DNA of 64,000 nucleotides from an uncultured Prevotellaceae bacterium (lineage in GTDB: Bacteria > Bacteroidota > Bacteroidia > Bacteroidales > Bacteroidaceae). A program made the translations under genes and the position numbers. Within the stretch, counting starts at the first letter, position 1, and each line of letters starts with the position of its first letter. Below, one piece after another: positions 17,046 to 26,092 of this stretch. The stretch is taken from positions 1 to 64,000 of the forward strand of contig CADACW010000009.1 of the NCBI GenBank assembly GCA_902786565.1. Direction: 5' to 3'. The notes under the pieces were generated by a model, which saw only the letters and a list, made by a program, of their open reading frames with translations, made no database searches and was not told where the DNA came from.

Positions 17046-18470
17046 ATGTATATACATTATTCTATAAAGAAAGCGTCACTACTGCCCATCATGGCCCTGG
17101 GCCTGATGGCATCGTGCGCCGACCACTACGACGGCGACGAGGCGTGGAGCCCGAAGGTGCAGAACGCCACACTCACCTCGCCCGACGCTGAAAAGATAAC
17201 CATCACCGCCAGTCCCGACGGCAGCACCATGACCATTGCCTGGCCCGTGGTCTACGGAGCAGGCGGCTATGCCGTGGCCCTCTACAACGTGAACGACCCC
17301 AACAGCCCCGTGCTGCTCAAGACCGACACCATAGACGGCTGCTCGCTGAACACCGCCCGCGAGGAAGACACCAACTATAAACTCGAACTGCGCACACTGG
17401 GCAACCAGAAATACAATAACAGCGAGGCGAAGGAGAGCACCAACTTGGCCTTCAACACCTTCCTGCCCACCTACGCCGAAATTCCCGACGGGGCAGACCT
17501 GAAGGAGTGGTTCACCGCCAACCCCATACCCGAAGACAGCACCGGGCACCTGTGCTACGACCTCACTCCCGGCGGGCAATACACCGTGTCGGGCAAGATT
17601 GAGTTTGGCGGACACCAGGTGACGCTACGCTCATCGTCGAAGACCACCCCCGCCAACGTTGTCATGGGGGCCGGCTCTTACTTCGAGACCTACGCCGGCT
17701 TCACGCTGAAATACCTCATCATCGACGCCCAGGCCACCAACAAGCCGCTCATCTCATTCAGCGACGAGCCGTCGGAGAGCATCCAAAACCTCATTGGCGA
17801 GAAGGGCTGCTACTTCATCATGGACCCCGTGGTGGTGCAGGGATGCGTCATCGGCAAGCTGGGCAGCAGCATCATGGCCAGCAACTCGGCCAAGTACGAC
17901 GTGCGCACCGTGAGCATCAACAATACCGTGGTGGAAATAGACAAGACCATACCGACAGCCAACAGTGCTGCCTTCGTCTACATGAAGTCGGGCTTCATCT
18001 CAGACTTCACCATCAAGAACTCCACCGTCTTCTCGCGTGAGCGCAGCGAGTGCTTCTTCATCCAGCACAGCGGACGGCCCAAGGACGTCAGCGACGAGGA
18101 GCAACGCTACACCACCATCATCAACTGCACACTGGCCAACCTGGCCTACGGCAAGAACTTCTGCGACTACCACAACGGACAGACCACCTACCACTACACG
18201 CTGAAGAACACTATCATTCAGGACTGCGGCAAGGCCAACTTCCTGACCGGACTGAACAAGGGCCAGTCGAGTGACAACCCCATCTGGGACGTGAACAACA
18301 ACACGTGCTGGCGCGACGGTGCCGACGCAAGTGCCTCGCAGACGGGCATCAAGAGCCCCGGCCTGTGGTTCACCAACGATCCGGGCATAGACCCCGCCAA
18401 TGCACAGTTCACACCAGCAGCCGAACAGCAGGAAGCCGGACAGGGAGACCCCAGATGGATTGAAGATTGA
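17046..18470 (+). CDS. DUF5123/DUF4957-like surface lipoprotein
   Basis: 474 residues with a lipoprotein signal (LLPIMALGLMASC, Cys about 24). Residues 35-120 look like a fibronectin III/DUF4957-type beta-sandwich (ITITASPDGSTMTIAW). Residues 170-450 form a right-handed beta-helix-like region with regular TIINCTLANL and TLKNTIIQDCG rungs, as in DUF5123 proteins of pectin-utilisation loci. No pectate lyase catalytic residues are evident, so a binding role is more likely. The TGA stop is the beginning of a tandem GATTGAA array that reaches the SusC start codon, so it is the first gene of a three-gene operon. Confidence 0.65.
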   Translation: MYIHYSIKKASLLPIMALGLMASCADHYDGDEAWSPKVQNATLTSPDAEKITITASPDGSTMTIAWPVVYGAGGYAVALYNVNDPNSPVLLKTDTIDGCSLNTAREEDTNYKLELRTLGNQKYNNSEAKESTNLAFNTFLPTYAEIPDGADLKEWFTANPIPEDSTGHLCYDLTPGGQYTVSGKIEFGGHQVTLRSSSKTTPANVVMGAGSYFETYAGFTLKYLIIDAQATNKPLISFSDEPSESIQNLIGEKGCYFIMDPVVVQGCVIGKLGSSIMASNSAKYDVRTVSINNTVVEIDKTIPTANSAAFVYMKSGFISDFTIKNSTVFSRERSECFFIQHSGRPKDVSDEEQRYTTIINCTLANLAYGKNFCDYHNGQTTYHYTLKNTIIQDCGKANFLTGLNKGQSSDNPIWDVNNNTCWRDGADASASQTGIKSPGLWFTNDPGIDPANAQFTPAAEQQEAGQGDPRWIED

Positions 18471-18559
18471 AGATTGAAAATTGAAAATTGAAAACTGAAG
18501 ATTGAAGATTGAAGATTGAAGATTGAAGATTGAAGATTGAAGATTGAAGATTGAAGATT
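18458..18559 (+). repeat. Tandem heptamer array GATTGAA filling the spacer before susC
   Basis: Fourteen 7-nt units (11 GATTGAA, 2 AATTGAA, 1 AACTGAA) plus a final GATT that abuts the SusC ATG at 18560. The upstream gene's stop codon lies within the second unit. As 7 is not a multiple of 3, the TGA triplets fall in all three plus-strand frames. The opposite strand has no stops in the array. Confidence 0.97.
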
Positions 18560-21500
18560 ATGAAGAATACCATAAAAAAACGACTACTGATAAGTTTATC
18601 ATTTATCATTTGTCATTTTACATTTAGCGTAGCGCAAAACAAGGTCGTCACCGGAACAGTCTACGACGAGACGGGCGAGCCCGTCATCGGCGCCACCGTA
18701 CAGGTGAAAGGCACCAAGATGGGCACCGTGACCGACTTCGACGGCAACTACAAGCTGGAGGTGCCCGAAAAGTCGAAAATCACCATCAGCTACATAGGCT
18801 ACGTGCCCGTAGAGACCACCGGCGGCAAGGTGAAATTGCAGGAAGACCGCGCCTCGCTCGAAGAGGTGGTGGTCGTGGGCTACGGCACGCAGAAGATGAA
18901 GAACGTGACGGGTGCCGTCGAGGCCATCAGCGCCGACGATTTGAAAGACCTGTCAGTAGGAAGCCTGGGCGACGCCCTCGCCGGCCAGTTCAATGGCGTG
19001 AGCGTCAGCCGTGGCGCCGGCGCCTACCGTCCCGGACAGAGCCCCTCGCTGCAAATCCGCAACGCCGGGGCCAACACCCAGAACACCCCCGGTGCCACCA
19101 ACGGCGGCGACCCCAACGCCTCGCCGCTCTATGTCATCGACGACTTCATCTCGACCGAGGATGCCTTCAACAACCTCGACATCAGCGAGGTGGAGAGCAT
19201 CACCGTGCTGAAGGACGCTGCCGCAGCCGTCTATGGCGCACGCTCGGCCTACGGTGTCATACTCGTCAAGACGAAAAAGGGAAAGGTGGGCGCACCGCGC
19301 ATCTCCTACAACGGACAGCTGGGTTGGACCGACGCCACCTTCACCCCGAAGATGCTGTCGGCCTATGACTACGGCCGCATCTGGAACGCCGTCACCGCTG
19401 CCGGAACGGCCACCAAGGACTATGTGGACAACGCCCGCGTGCTCTTCCAGCAGAACGAACTGGAGCAGATGAAGAGCCTGAACTATAACCTGCTCGACGA
19501 CGAGTGGCGCGCAGCGCTGACCCATCGGCACAGCGTCAACATCAGCGGCGGCACCGAGCAGGCCACCTACTTTGCCAACATCTCATACTTCAACCAGGAC
19601 GGTAACATCGGCAAGCTGGACTACGACCGCTGGAACTACCGCGCCGGCATGACCACCAACGTGGGCAAATATGTCAAGGCCACACTCGAAGTGAGCGGCG
19701 ACTACGGCAAGAAGAACAATGCCATCATTGCCAAGGGCGGAGGCACCGACGGCGACTACAGCTACCTGATGACCCACCTGCCCTTCGTGCCCAGCTCGGT
19801 CGACGGCTACCCACTGGTCTACTCCGGCATGCAGAACGTCATACCCACCAGCGACACACGGCTCTACAACTACGAGGCTGTGCAGAACTGCTCCGACTAT
19901 GTGCGCAACCAGACCAACAATCTCACCATCAACGGCGCACTCTCCTTCGACCTCGGCTTCATCAAGCCCCTGCAGGGACTCACCGCCCGCGTGTCGTACT
20001 CGAAGACCATCAACAACTCGAAGAACAACACCATGAAGACCTTCATGGACGTCTACCAGCTGCAGGAGCGCAACGCCGACTTCCCCCACCTCTACACCTG
20101 GACGGGGCAGGATACCGCCGACTGGTACAACGCACGCACGCTCTCCACGCTGACGCTGAACAACGGCAGCCTGCTGCAGCGCACCATGCAGCGCAACGAC
20201 TCGTACCAGCTGAACTTCACCCTGCAGTATGCCCGCAAGTTCGGCCACCACGACATCAGCGCACTCTACACCCTGGAGCGCTCGGAGACGGAATGGGAAG
20301 ACCTGACGGGCGAAATCACCGACCCCGTGAGCTACACCGACGGACAGTCGAAGTCGGCCACCGGCGAGCAGGCCACCGCCTTCAACCGTGGCGTGGGCGG
20401 CATGCTCTCGCACGTGGCACGCCTCAACTACGCCTATGCCGACAAGTATCTGCTGGAGGTGCTCTTCCGCGCCGACGGCAACGGCTCGAAGTTTGCACCC
20501 GAAAACCGCTGGGGCTACTTCCCCAGCTTCAGCGCCGGATGGGTGGTCAGCGAAGAGGAGTGGTTCAAGAAGGCACTGCCCTGGTTCAACTTCCTCAAGG
20601 TGCGCGCCAGCTGGGGCTATCTGGGCCGCGACAACATTGTGGCCTTCCTCTGGCGGCAGCAGTACAACCGCGACCTGGACAAGGGAGCCGTCTTCGGACA
20701 GGCATCCACCGGCACCCCCGTCTCGGCCGGCTCGGTCATGCCCGTGCGTGGCGTGAACCCCTTTGTGCATTGGGACAAAAACTATAAGACCAACGTGGGT
20801 CTCGACATGCGATTCCTCGACGGACGCCTCTCGGCAGACTTCAACTACTACTACGACCGCGGCCGCGAAATGTTCATGACCTACACCGGCACATCCATGT
20901 TCCCCACCACCGTGGGCACGCAGGCCTCGCCTGAGAACTACGGCTCGGTGGACAACTGGGGATGGGAACTGAACATCGGCTGGCGCGACAAGATTGGCAA
21001 GGACTGGACCTACTGGGCCAAGCTCTCCACCGGATGGAACGACAACAAGATTCTGGAGGGTCCCTTCCCCGCCACGCCCGAGTTCGACAGCCAGGTGCGC
21101 GGCGAGCGCATGGACCGTGGCGTCTGGGGCCTGAAGTGCCTCGGCATGTTCCGCAGTTACCAGGAGATTCAGGAGTACTTCACTGAGAACAACATCACCA
21201 CCTACTACGGCAAGACCATCGACGACATCCACCCTGGAACGCTCATCTATGCCGACGTGCACGGCGACAACGACGGAACGGGCAACTACGGCGGCCCCGA
21301 CGGAAAAATCAACCAGAACGACTTCGTGCAACTGTCAAAATTCTCAAGCAACCCCTACGGCTTCACCCTCAACTTCGGCGGCTCGTGGCGCGACCTCTCG
21401 GTCACGGCCCAGCTGGCTGCCGCCTGGGGTGCCTACAACATCGTGCAGACCGATTTCCGCAAGTCGGCCGACGACCTGGAGTATCAGAACCTGCCCTCAT

Positions 21501-21862
21501 TCTGGAGCGACATGTTCGTCTACGAGGACATCTTCGACGCCAAGGGCAACGTCACCGTGCCACGCAACACCGAGGCTGCCTACCCCAACATGCGCTACAG
21601 CAGCATCAACGAGCAGGCCAGCAGCTTCTGGCTGGTCAATGCCGCCAACGTGCAGCTGCGCAACGTTTCGCTGGCCTACAGTCTGCCCAAGGCATGGCTC
21701 AAGCCCATCGGCGTGAGCAATGTGCGACTGAACTTCACCATACAGAACGCACTCTATCTCTACAACCCGTATCCCGGAAAGTCGTGGGCCAGCTACGGCG
21801 GCACCTACGGGCGCTACCCCAACCTGCGCAAGATTACCTTCGGCGTCAACGTTAGTTTCTGA
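18560..21862 (+). CDS. susC: SusC/RagA-family TonB-linked outer membrane receptor
   Basis: A 1100-residue TonB-dependent transporter importing oligosaccharides across the outer membrane. ATG 18560 opens a signal peptide ending at AQ (residues about 1-25). A carboxypeptidase-regulatory-like domain follows (VVTGTVYDETGEPVIGATVQ, residues 27-100). The TonB-box-like stretch LEEVVVVGYGTQK precedes the plug domain (residues 110-230, PLYVIDDFIS, VESITVLKDAAAAVYG). The 22-strand barrel takes the rest and ends in the aromatic terminus KITFGVNVSF. It is paired with the SusD gene 136 nt downstream. The locus has no enzyme, so the substrate is not fixed by context; the neighbouring DUF5123-like lipoprotein hints at pectin. 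Confidence 0.95.
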   Translation: MKNTIKKRLLISLSFIICHFTFSVAQNKVVTGTVYDETGEPVIGATVQVKGTKMGTVTDFDGNYKLEVPEKSKITISYIGYVPVETTGGKVKLQEDRASLEEVVVVGYGTQKMKNVTGAVEAISADDLKDLSVGSLGDALAGQFNGVSVSRGAGAYRPGQSPSLQIRNAGANTQNTPGATNGGDPNASPLYVIDDFISTEDAFNNLDISEVESITVLKDAAAAVYGARSAYGVILVKTKKGKVGAPRISYNGQLGWTDATFTPKMLSAYDYGRIWNAVTAAGTATKDYVDNARVLFQQNELEQMKSLNYNLLDDEWRAALTHRHSVNISGGTEQATYFANISYFNQDGNIGKLDYDRWNYRAGMTTNVGKYVKATLEVSGDYGKKNNAIIAKGGGTDGDYSYLMTHLPFVPSSVDGYPLVYSGMQNVIPTSDTRLYNYEAVQNCSDYVRNQTNNLTINGALSFDLGFIKPLQGLTARVSYSKTINNSKNNTMKTFMDVYQLQERNADFPHLYTWTGQDTADWYNARTLSTLTLNNGSLLQRTMQRNDSYQLNFTLQYARKFGHHDISALYTLERSETEWEDLTGEITDPVSYTDGQSKSATGEQATAFNRGVGGMLSHVARLNYAYADKYLLEVLFRADGNGSKFAPENRWGYFPSFSAGWVVSEEEWFKKALPWFNFLKVRASWGYLGRDNIVAFLWRQQYNRDLDKGAVFGQASTGTPVSAGSVMPVRGVNPFVHWDKNYKTNVGLDMRFLDGRLSADFNYYYDRGREMFMTYTGTSMFPTTVGTQASPENYGSVDNWGWELNIGWRDKIGKDWTYWAKLSTGWNDNKILEGPFPATPEFDSQVRGERMDRGVWGLKCLGMFRSYQEIQEYFTENNITTYYGKTIDDIHPGTLIYADVHGDNDGTGNYGGPDGKINQNDFVQLSKFSSNPYGFTLNFGGSWRDLSVTAQLAAAWGAYNIVQTDFRKSADDLEYQNLPSFWSDMFVYEDIFDAKGNVTVPRNTEAAYPNMRYSSINEQASSFWLVNAANVQLRNVSLAYSLPKAWLKPIGVSNVRLNFTIQNALYLYNPYPGKSWASYGGTYGRYPNLRKITFGVNVSF

Positions 21863-21998
21863 GTTAAGAGTTTAGAGTTTAGAATTAAGAATTAAGAGTT
21901 ATCGCTTCGCGAGTAAGAATTAAGAATTAAGAGTTATTGCTTCGCGAGTAAGAATTAAGAGTTATCGCTTCGCGAGTAAGAATTAAGAATTAAGAGTT
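21863..21998 (+). repeat. Heptamer array with three hairpin inserts filling the susC-susD spacer
   Basis: The whole 136-nt spacer is repeat: GTTAAGA, two GTTTAGA and seven ATTAAGA units, with three 21-nt inserts (GTTATCGCTTCGCGAGTAAG plus A, one with TTGC). Each insert has a small hairpin TCGC-TTC-GCGA (one variant TTGC) and is exactly three heptads long, so the 7-nt phase is kept. The array starts right after the SusC TGA and its last unit (GTTATGA) contains the SusD ATG. TAA or TAG triplets fall in every frame. Confidence 0.97.
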
Positions 21999-24251
21999 AT
22001 GACAACCAAAAACATAAAGCACATCATAGCCGCCTTCTGCGTAGGTTGCGGCTCTGTCGCAACCCTCCTCTCCTGCTCCGACAACTTCCTCGACGAGATG
22101 ACCGTCTACGGCAGCTTCAGCGAGGACAAGGTCTATAGCAGCTACGCCGGCGCACTCGACCGTGTGAACACCCTCTACCGCGAACTGCTGCCACAGGCCA
22201 CACAGGGCGGCGGCAACGGCTCTGCCGGACAGAACAACTACACCTCGACGGGCTCGCCCGAAGTGTGGAGCAAGTCGTCAATGGAGTACGGCGGATTCAC
22301 CGACTTCACCAACCCCGACCAGGAGCTGGACTACACCAACGTGACCGACTACTTCTACGTCATCAACAAGAGCGACAGCCCCTGGGGCAACATCCGCAAC
22401 GCCAACGACATCATCGAGCACATAGAGGCCAGCGAGGCCCTGACGCAGGAGGAGAAGAACAAGCTGCTCGGACAGGCCTACTTCTTCCGCGCTTTCCGCT
22501 ACTGGACCCTCGTCAAGCTCTACGGCGGCGTGCCCATCATCGACCACCCCCAAGACCCCATCATCGGCGATGGCGACGGCAGCGACAAGATTGTGCCGCG
22601 CTCATCGGCCAAGGAGTGTGTGCAGTTCATCTGCAATGACCTGCAGCGCGCCGCCGACATGCTGCCCAAGTCGTGGGCATCGGGCGAGTACGGACGCATC
22701 ACGGCCGGAGCCGCACTGGCGCTGAAAGGCCGTGTGCAGCTGTTCTATGCCTCGCCCCTCTTCAACCGCACCGACGAGGCCGCCCGCTGGGACTCGGCCT
22801 ACGTCAGCAACAAGCAGGCCCTCCAGCTGCTCAACGAGGGCGGCGTGGGGTTGGCCTACGCTGGAGGCGGCGGCGCACAGAACGCCCTCGGATGGGCCAA
22901 GATGTTCCTGGCCAACGACGGCAGCGACGGCTCAGTAGGCGAGACCGTGCTGGCCACACTCTACAACAACCGCGACAAGGTGGAGACCGCCAACTACGAC
23001 AAGTGGAACTACTGGGAGCACAACCTGCGACCCGTCAATGCCAACGGCGGAGGCGGACTGCACCCCACGGCAGAGATGGTAGACCTCTTCCCCATGGCCG
23101 ACGGACTGCAGCCCGGCAAGAGCGCCATACGCTACGACAAGCTCTGCTTCTGGCTCAACCGCGACCCCCGCTTCTACCGCACATTCGCATTCCCCGGCGT
23201 GGAGTGGCGATTCGACACGGGCGGCAACGACCTGAACTCATACGACGATGTGGGCAAGAAGTATGTCTACGCCTACTACCCCCACCAGTACAGCGGCGCG
23301 GGCAACAACTACCAGCTGTGGAGCTACACCTGGTATGCCTCGCAGGACGATGCCGACCGCATGAGCAGCACGTCTAACGGCTACACCGCCGACCTCATTG
23401 CACAGAAGAACAGCGCCGTCTACATCCGCAAGCGCAGCGACGACGGCGCACTCAGCGCCTCGCCCCTCTACCGCTTCAGCGTCAGCGCCTCCACGCCGAA
23501 GGGCTTCCAGCAGAGTGCCGCGCCGCTCATCTGGATGCGCTACGCTGAGGTGCTGCTCGACTTTGCCGAGGCGGCCGCCGGAGCAGGCCATCTGGACGAG
23601 GCACTCCAGGCCCTGCAGCAAATTCGCGCCCGCGTGGGCTACACCGCCGAGCAGAACTTCGGTCTGCCCACCGACCTCAACTCGCGTGATAAGATGCTGG
23701 CCGCCGTGCTCTACGAGCGACAGGTGGAACTGGCCTACGAGGGCAAGGCCTTCGACGACGTGCGCCGATGGATGCTCTTCGACGGCGGCACTGAGAAGTT
23801 CAATGGTCAGCCCGAATCGTGGTCGCTCACCGGATTTGGCGGCAACACCTGCCAGTATCTGGGCGTCAGCCCGCTCAACGGCCAGCGTCGACACGAGATA
23901 GTGGTCTACACACGCGCTCTGGCCGACCAGAAGAACGAGAGCGACCCCGTGATGGACAAGCGCCCGAAGGCACTCACCCTGACCGAGAAGCTCACCTACG
24001 ACGACAATTCGGAGGACTACGGCAGCAACGAGGCTATGGACATGGCCGACTTCTACACAGCCTACCTGAAGCGCAAGGACGTGAATGCCGACACCAACGA
24101 CGAGACCAAGGGCATACGTTTCCTGCCCCAGTACTACTTCATCGGGTTCAAGCAGAGTGCCATGCAGACCAACCCCACGCTCCTGCAGACCGTAGGCTGG
24201 CACGACTACAGCCACGGCACCGACGGCACCTTCGACCCCCTGGCCGAGTAA
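21999..24251 (+). CDS. susD: SusD/RagB-family surface glycan-binding lipoprotein
   Basis: 750 residues, long for the family (usually about 500-650). The lipoprotein signal ends at LLSC (Cys about 26), then SDNFLDE, a typical SusD start. The TPR-like half is visible in LLGQAYFFRAFRYWTLVKLYG, followed by GVPIIDHPQDP, and in the C-terminal hallmark APLIWMRYAEVLLDFAEAAA with ALQALQQIRARVGY and LYERQVELAYEGKAFDDVRR. SusD lids the SusC channel on the cell surface and binds glycan. Extra residues lie in the central substrate-facing region (about 330-470) and at the C-terminus. The ATG sits in the last unit of the repeat spacer. Confidence 0.93.
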   Translation: MTTKNIKHIIAAFCVGCGSVATLLSCSDNFLDEMTVYGSFSEDKVYSSYAGALDRVNTLYRELLPQATQGGGNGSAGQNNYTSTGSPEVWSKSSMEYGGFTDFTNPDQELDYTNVTDYFYVINKSDSPWGNIRNANDIIEHIEASEALTQEEKNKLLGQAYFFRAFRYWTLVKLYGGVPIIDHPQDPIIGDGDGSDKIVPRSSAKECVQFICNDLQRAADMLPKSWASGEYGRITAGAALALKGRVQLFYASPLFNRTDEAARWDSAYVSNKQALQLLNEGGVGLAYAGGGGAQNALGWAKMFLANDGSDGSVGETVLATLYNNRDKVETANYDKWNYWEHNLRPVNANGGGGLHPTAEMVDLFPMADGLQPGKSAIRYDKLCFWLNRDPRFYRTFAFPGVEWRFDTGGNDLNSYDDVGKKYVYAYYPHQYSGAGNNYQLWSYTWYASQDDADRMSSTSNGYTADLIAQKNSAVYIRKRSDDGALSASPLYRFSVSASTPKGFQQSAAPLIWMRYAEVLLDFAEAAAGAGHLDEALQALQQIRARVGYTAEQNFGLPTDLNSRDKMLAAVLYERQVELAYEGKAFDDVRRWMLFDGGTEKFNGQPESWSLTGFGGNTCQYLGVSPLNGQRRHEIVVYTRALADQKNESDPVMDKRPKALTLTEKLTYDDNSEDYGSNEAMDMADFYTAYLKRKDVNADTNDETKGIRFLPQYYFIGFKQSAMQTNPTLLQTVGWHDYSHGTDGTFDPLAE

Positions 24252-24349
24252 ACCCCGCATCCTCACCCCACAAGCTATTTAGCCCTGAAAGGGCGGTGAG
24301 ACCACAGACAGGGACGAAACCCCTGCACACAGAGGGAATTTAGCAAACC

Positions 24350-24386
24350 CCGAAGGGGTGGCAGAAGTGTTCTGCCACCCCTTCGG
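24350..24386. terminator. 17-bp hairpin between convergent genes
   Basis: CCGAAGGGGTGGCAGAA (24350-24366) pairs perfectly with its complement at 24370-24386 around a GTG loop. There is no T run. The gap 24252-24559 also has a smaller GCCCTGAAAGGGC hairpin near 24278-24292. Both look like REP-type palindromes and may end the SusD transcript. Confidence 0.55.
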
Positions 24387-24477
24387 AGTTCATGTTGCCA
24401 TCCGCTTTGGCAAAGGCCTCCGCATAAGTACATAATAATGTATAGGGCGAAAACAGAGAACAGCCCGATCGCTAAAC

Positions 24478-24533
24478 GAAAGTTCTTCGATGAGCCGAGC
24501 GGCCTAATCTTACTGCGAGATTAGGTAACTTTC
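24478..24533. other. Nested inverted repeat in the susD-downstream gap
   Basis: An outer pair GAAAGTT (24478-24484) / AACTTTC (24527-24533) encloses an inner hairpin CCTAATCT (24503-24510) / AGATTAGG (24518-24525). It lies just downstream of two minus-strand genes, so it could be their transcript end, or one edge of a low-GC insertion. Confidence 0.45.
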
Positions 24534-24559
24534 ATATAACAGCACATGGAAGTTATGGC

Positions 24560-25066
24560 CTATTTCCGCCGCAGCCTTTCATTCAGCAGGTCACACAAAT
24601 TTTGCGACTTCATGCCCGTACCTGTGGTGGAGATTGTTTCCTGGGCATTTACCAATCTGCGATTCAGTGAACGGATGCTGCGACCAATGGCACCCGCCTC
24701 ATCCATCTTCTGCTGTTCCACGTCAGGCTTGTAGTGGACAGCGATGAACTTCTGTTGCCTTCCTTTCACCACTTCAAACGATTCCACATCGGTAAAATTG
24801 ACAATCGTCTGTTTCATATTCTCGATGACGATGCACTTATCGGTAATCGTCAGAAATGGCTTGCCCATCAACCTCTCTTTCAGCGTGCCATAGAGCATAT
24901 AGAGACCAGCCAAGCCAAAGTATGCAATGCCTATCACTGCCACGACAACTTGGAAACCGCTCCTTGCGTGAGAAAGCATTAAAAAGCAGCCGGCCACGAA
25001 AGCAAGACTGGCCAAGACCATAAGCAGCATCCGCCAAAGGGAGTGATAGATTCTAATTGTTTCCAT
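24560..25066 (-). CDS. STM3941-family small membrane protein
   Basis: 168 residues: two adjacent transmembrane helices (about 11-31 and 38-60), then a cytoplasmic PH-like beta domain (MGKPFLTITDKCIVIENMKQ, VNFTDVESFEVVKGRQQKFIAVHY). This matches the STM3941 family, which is of unknown function. The C-terminus is basic. It lies 6 nt after the next upstream gene and is probably co-transcribed. Base composition is visibly lower in GC than the surrounding genes. Confidence 0.65.
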   Translation of the reverse strand: METIRIYHSLWRMLLMVLASLAFVAGCFLMLSHARSGFQVVVAVIGIAYFGLAGLYMLYGTLKERLMGKPFLTITDKCIVIENMKQTIVNFTDVESFEVVKGRQQKFIAVHYKPDVEQQKMDEAGAIGRSIRSLNRRLVNAQETISTTGTGMKSQNLCDLLNERLRRK

Positions 25067-25072
25067 AGGTCA

Positions 25073-25972
25073 TCACCTGCGATTAGCAACATACTGGCCG
25101 GCAATATGGCTCAACGGCGTTGAACCGTTGGTGACACGCTCCAGAATCATCCAATCGGTGCGGTAATCTATGCGGTCTTCGATGGCGATACGATTCTTCG
25201 ACAGCCACTTTATCTGATACGTCTTGCCAGCCGATTTGTAGGCTTTCTTGCCGTCGAGTTCAATTTTATCAACACCTCCGCCATGGCTGAAAACAGTTGT
25301 CAGGTTCTGCGTAGTAAATACCATGAAGCTATTGAAATATCTGCTCGTCGGGTACTGCTCACGCAGTTTTGGCAGTTCCTTCTTGACGTCACGCAGTTCA
25401 TCCACATAGCCGATGAAATGCCAAGTCCCCGTGAGCGGATTGTTCGCATCGACCTCTGCTGCACCAGTGAGTGCATCGAAAAACACCTTACTCGTTGCAG
25501 AGTATTTCCCCGACTCATATTTCTCTATGCACCAATCGTTGTTAGGGAAATGAATATGGCTCGAATAGGTGCTCCACCACTTCAGTTTGAACTGCTCGGC
25601 ATTGCTGTCGTAAATGAGTGGACTCTTATCATTCTCCGACTTGGGCTGCTCACCGGTATAGTTGAACACCCGATGGTCGTTGTCAAGGATGCGGAATCTG
25701 TTACCTTGTTCAGTTACCATGAGCGTCACGCTGTCGGTGCAGATTTTGTACTGCTCGTAGGGTGCTTTCACCTCTCCCATCTTGCCCGTGAGTGTTGTCA
25801 TCTTGTAGATGCCTCGGGGATTCTCTTTCTGCGCTGCTACTCCCATTGTCAGGGTGGCCAGCAGCATTGTCACAATTGCTCTTGTCAATTGAGTTGATTT
25901 TTGGTTAATATATTGTTTCTGTTCTCCGCAAAAGAGGCGCAGACTTTCTCCACACGGCTCTCGGCTCACCAC
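25073..25972 (-). CDS. Secreted protein of unknown function, lipocalin-like repeats
   Basis: The frame is 299 residues, but the start is doubtful. A good signal peptide (TRAIVTMLLATLTMGVAAQ) begins at residue 29-30, so a TTG at 25888 or the ATG at 25867 may be used; the earlier part overlaps a structured-RNA-like sequence. The mature part has two similar halves of about 130 residues, each with a lipocalin-like pattern (PRGIYKMTTLTG ... and LTGTWHFIGYVDEL ...). This resembles DUF4488-type Bacteroidales proteins, which I cannot confirm. GC is lower than in neighbouring genes. It pairs with the STM3941-like gene 6 nt downstream. Confidence 0.55.
   Translation of the reverse strand: MVSREPCGESLRLFCGEQKQYINQKSTQLTRAIVTMLLATLTMGVAAQKENPRGIYKMTTLTGKMGEVKAPYEQYKICTDSVTLMVTEQGNRFRILDNDHRVFNYTGEQPKSENDKSPLIYDSNAEQFKLKWWSTYSSHIHFPNNDWCIEKYESGKYSATSKVFFDALTGAAEVDANNPLTGTWHFIGYVDELRDVKKELPKLREQYPTSRYFNSFMVFTTQNLTTVFSHGGGVDKIELDGKKAYKSAGKTYQIKWLSKNRIAIEDRIDYRTDWMILERVTNGSTPLSHIAGQYVANRR
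25937..25960 (-). other. Possible group II intron domain V remnant
   Basis: On the minus strand GAGCCGTGTGGAGAAAG followed by TCTGCGC resembles the 5' half and GAAA tetraloop of a group II intron domain V, preceded by GTGAGCCGA. The 3' arm that should pair with GAGCCGTG is absent, so if real it is a broken remnant. Confidence 0.3.
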
Positions 25973-26092
25973 AAGCCACTCCTAAATATGGGAAAGCTGC
26001 GCCCGTAGAGGGAACAGTCCCAATAAAAGGAGTTTGCTCGTTTTCTCAGGTGGTGATTGAGAGCTTGTCAATTGTCTCCACTATCAGGTCTT

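Noticed and set aside
18409..18609. Minus-strand ORF across the GATTGAA array
   Set aside because: Its FNLQSSI repeats are the antisense reading of the heptamers, which carry no stops on that strand.
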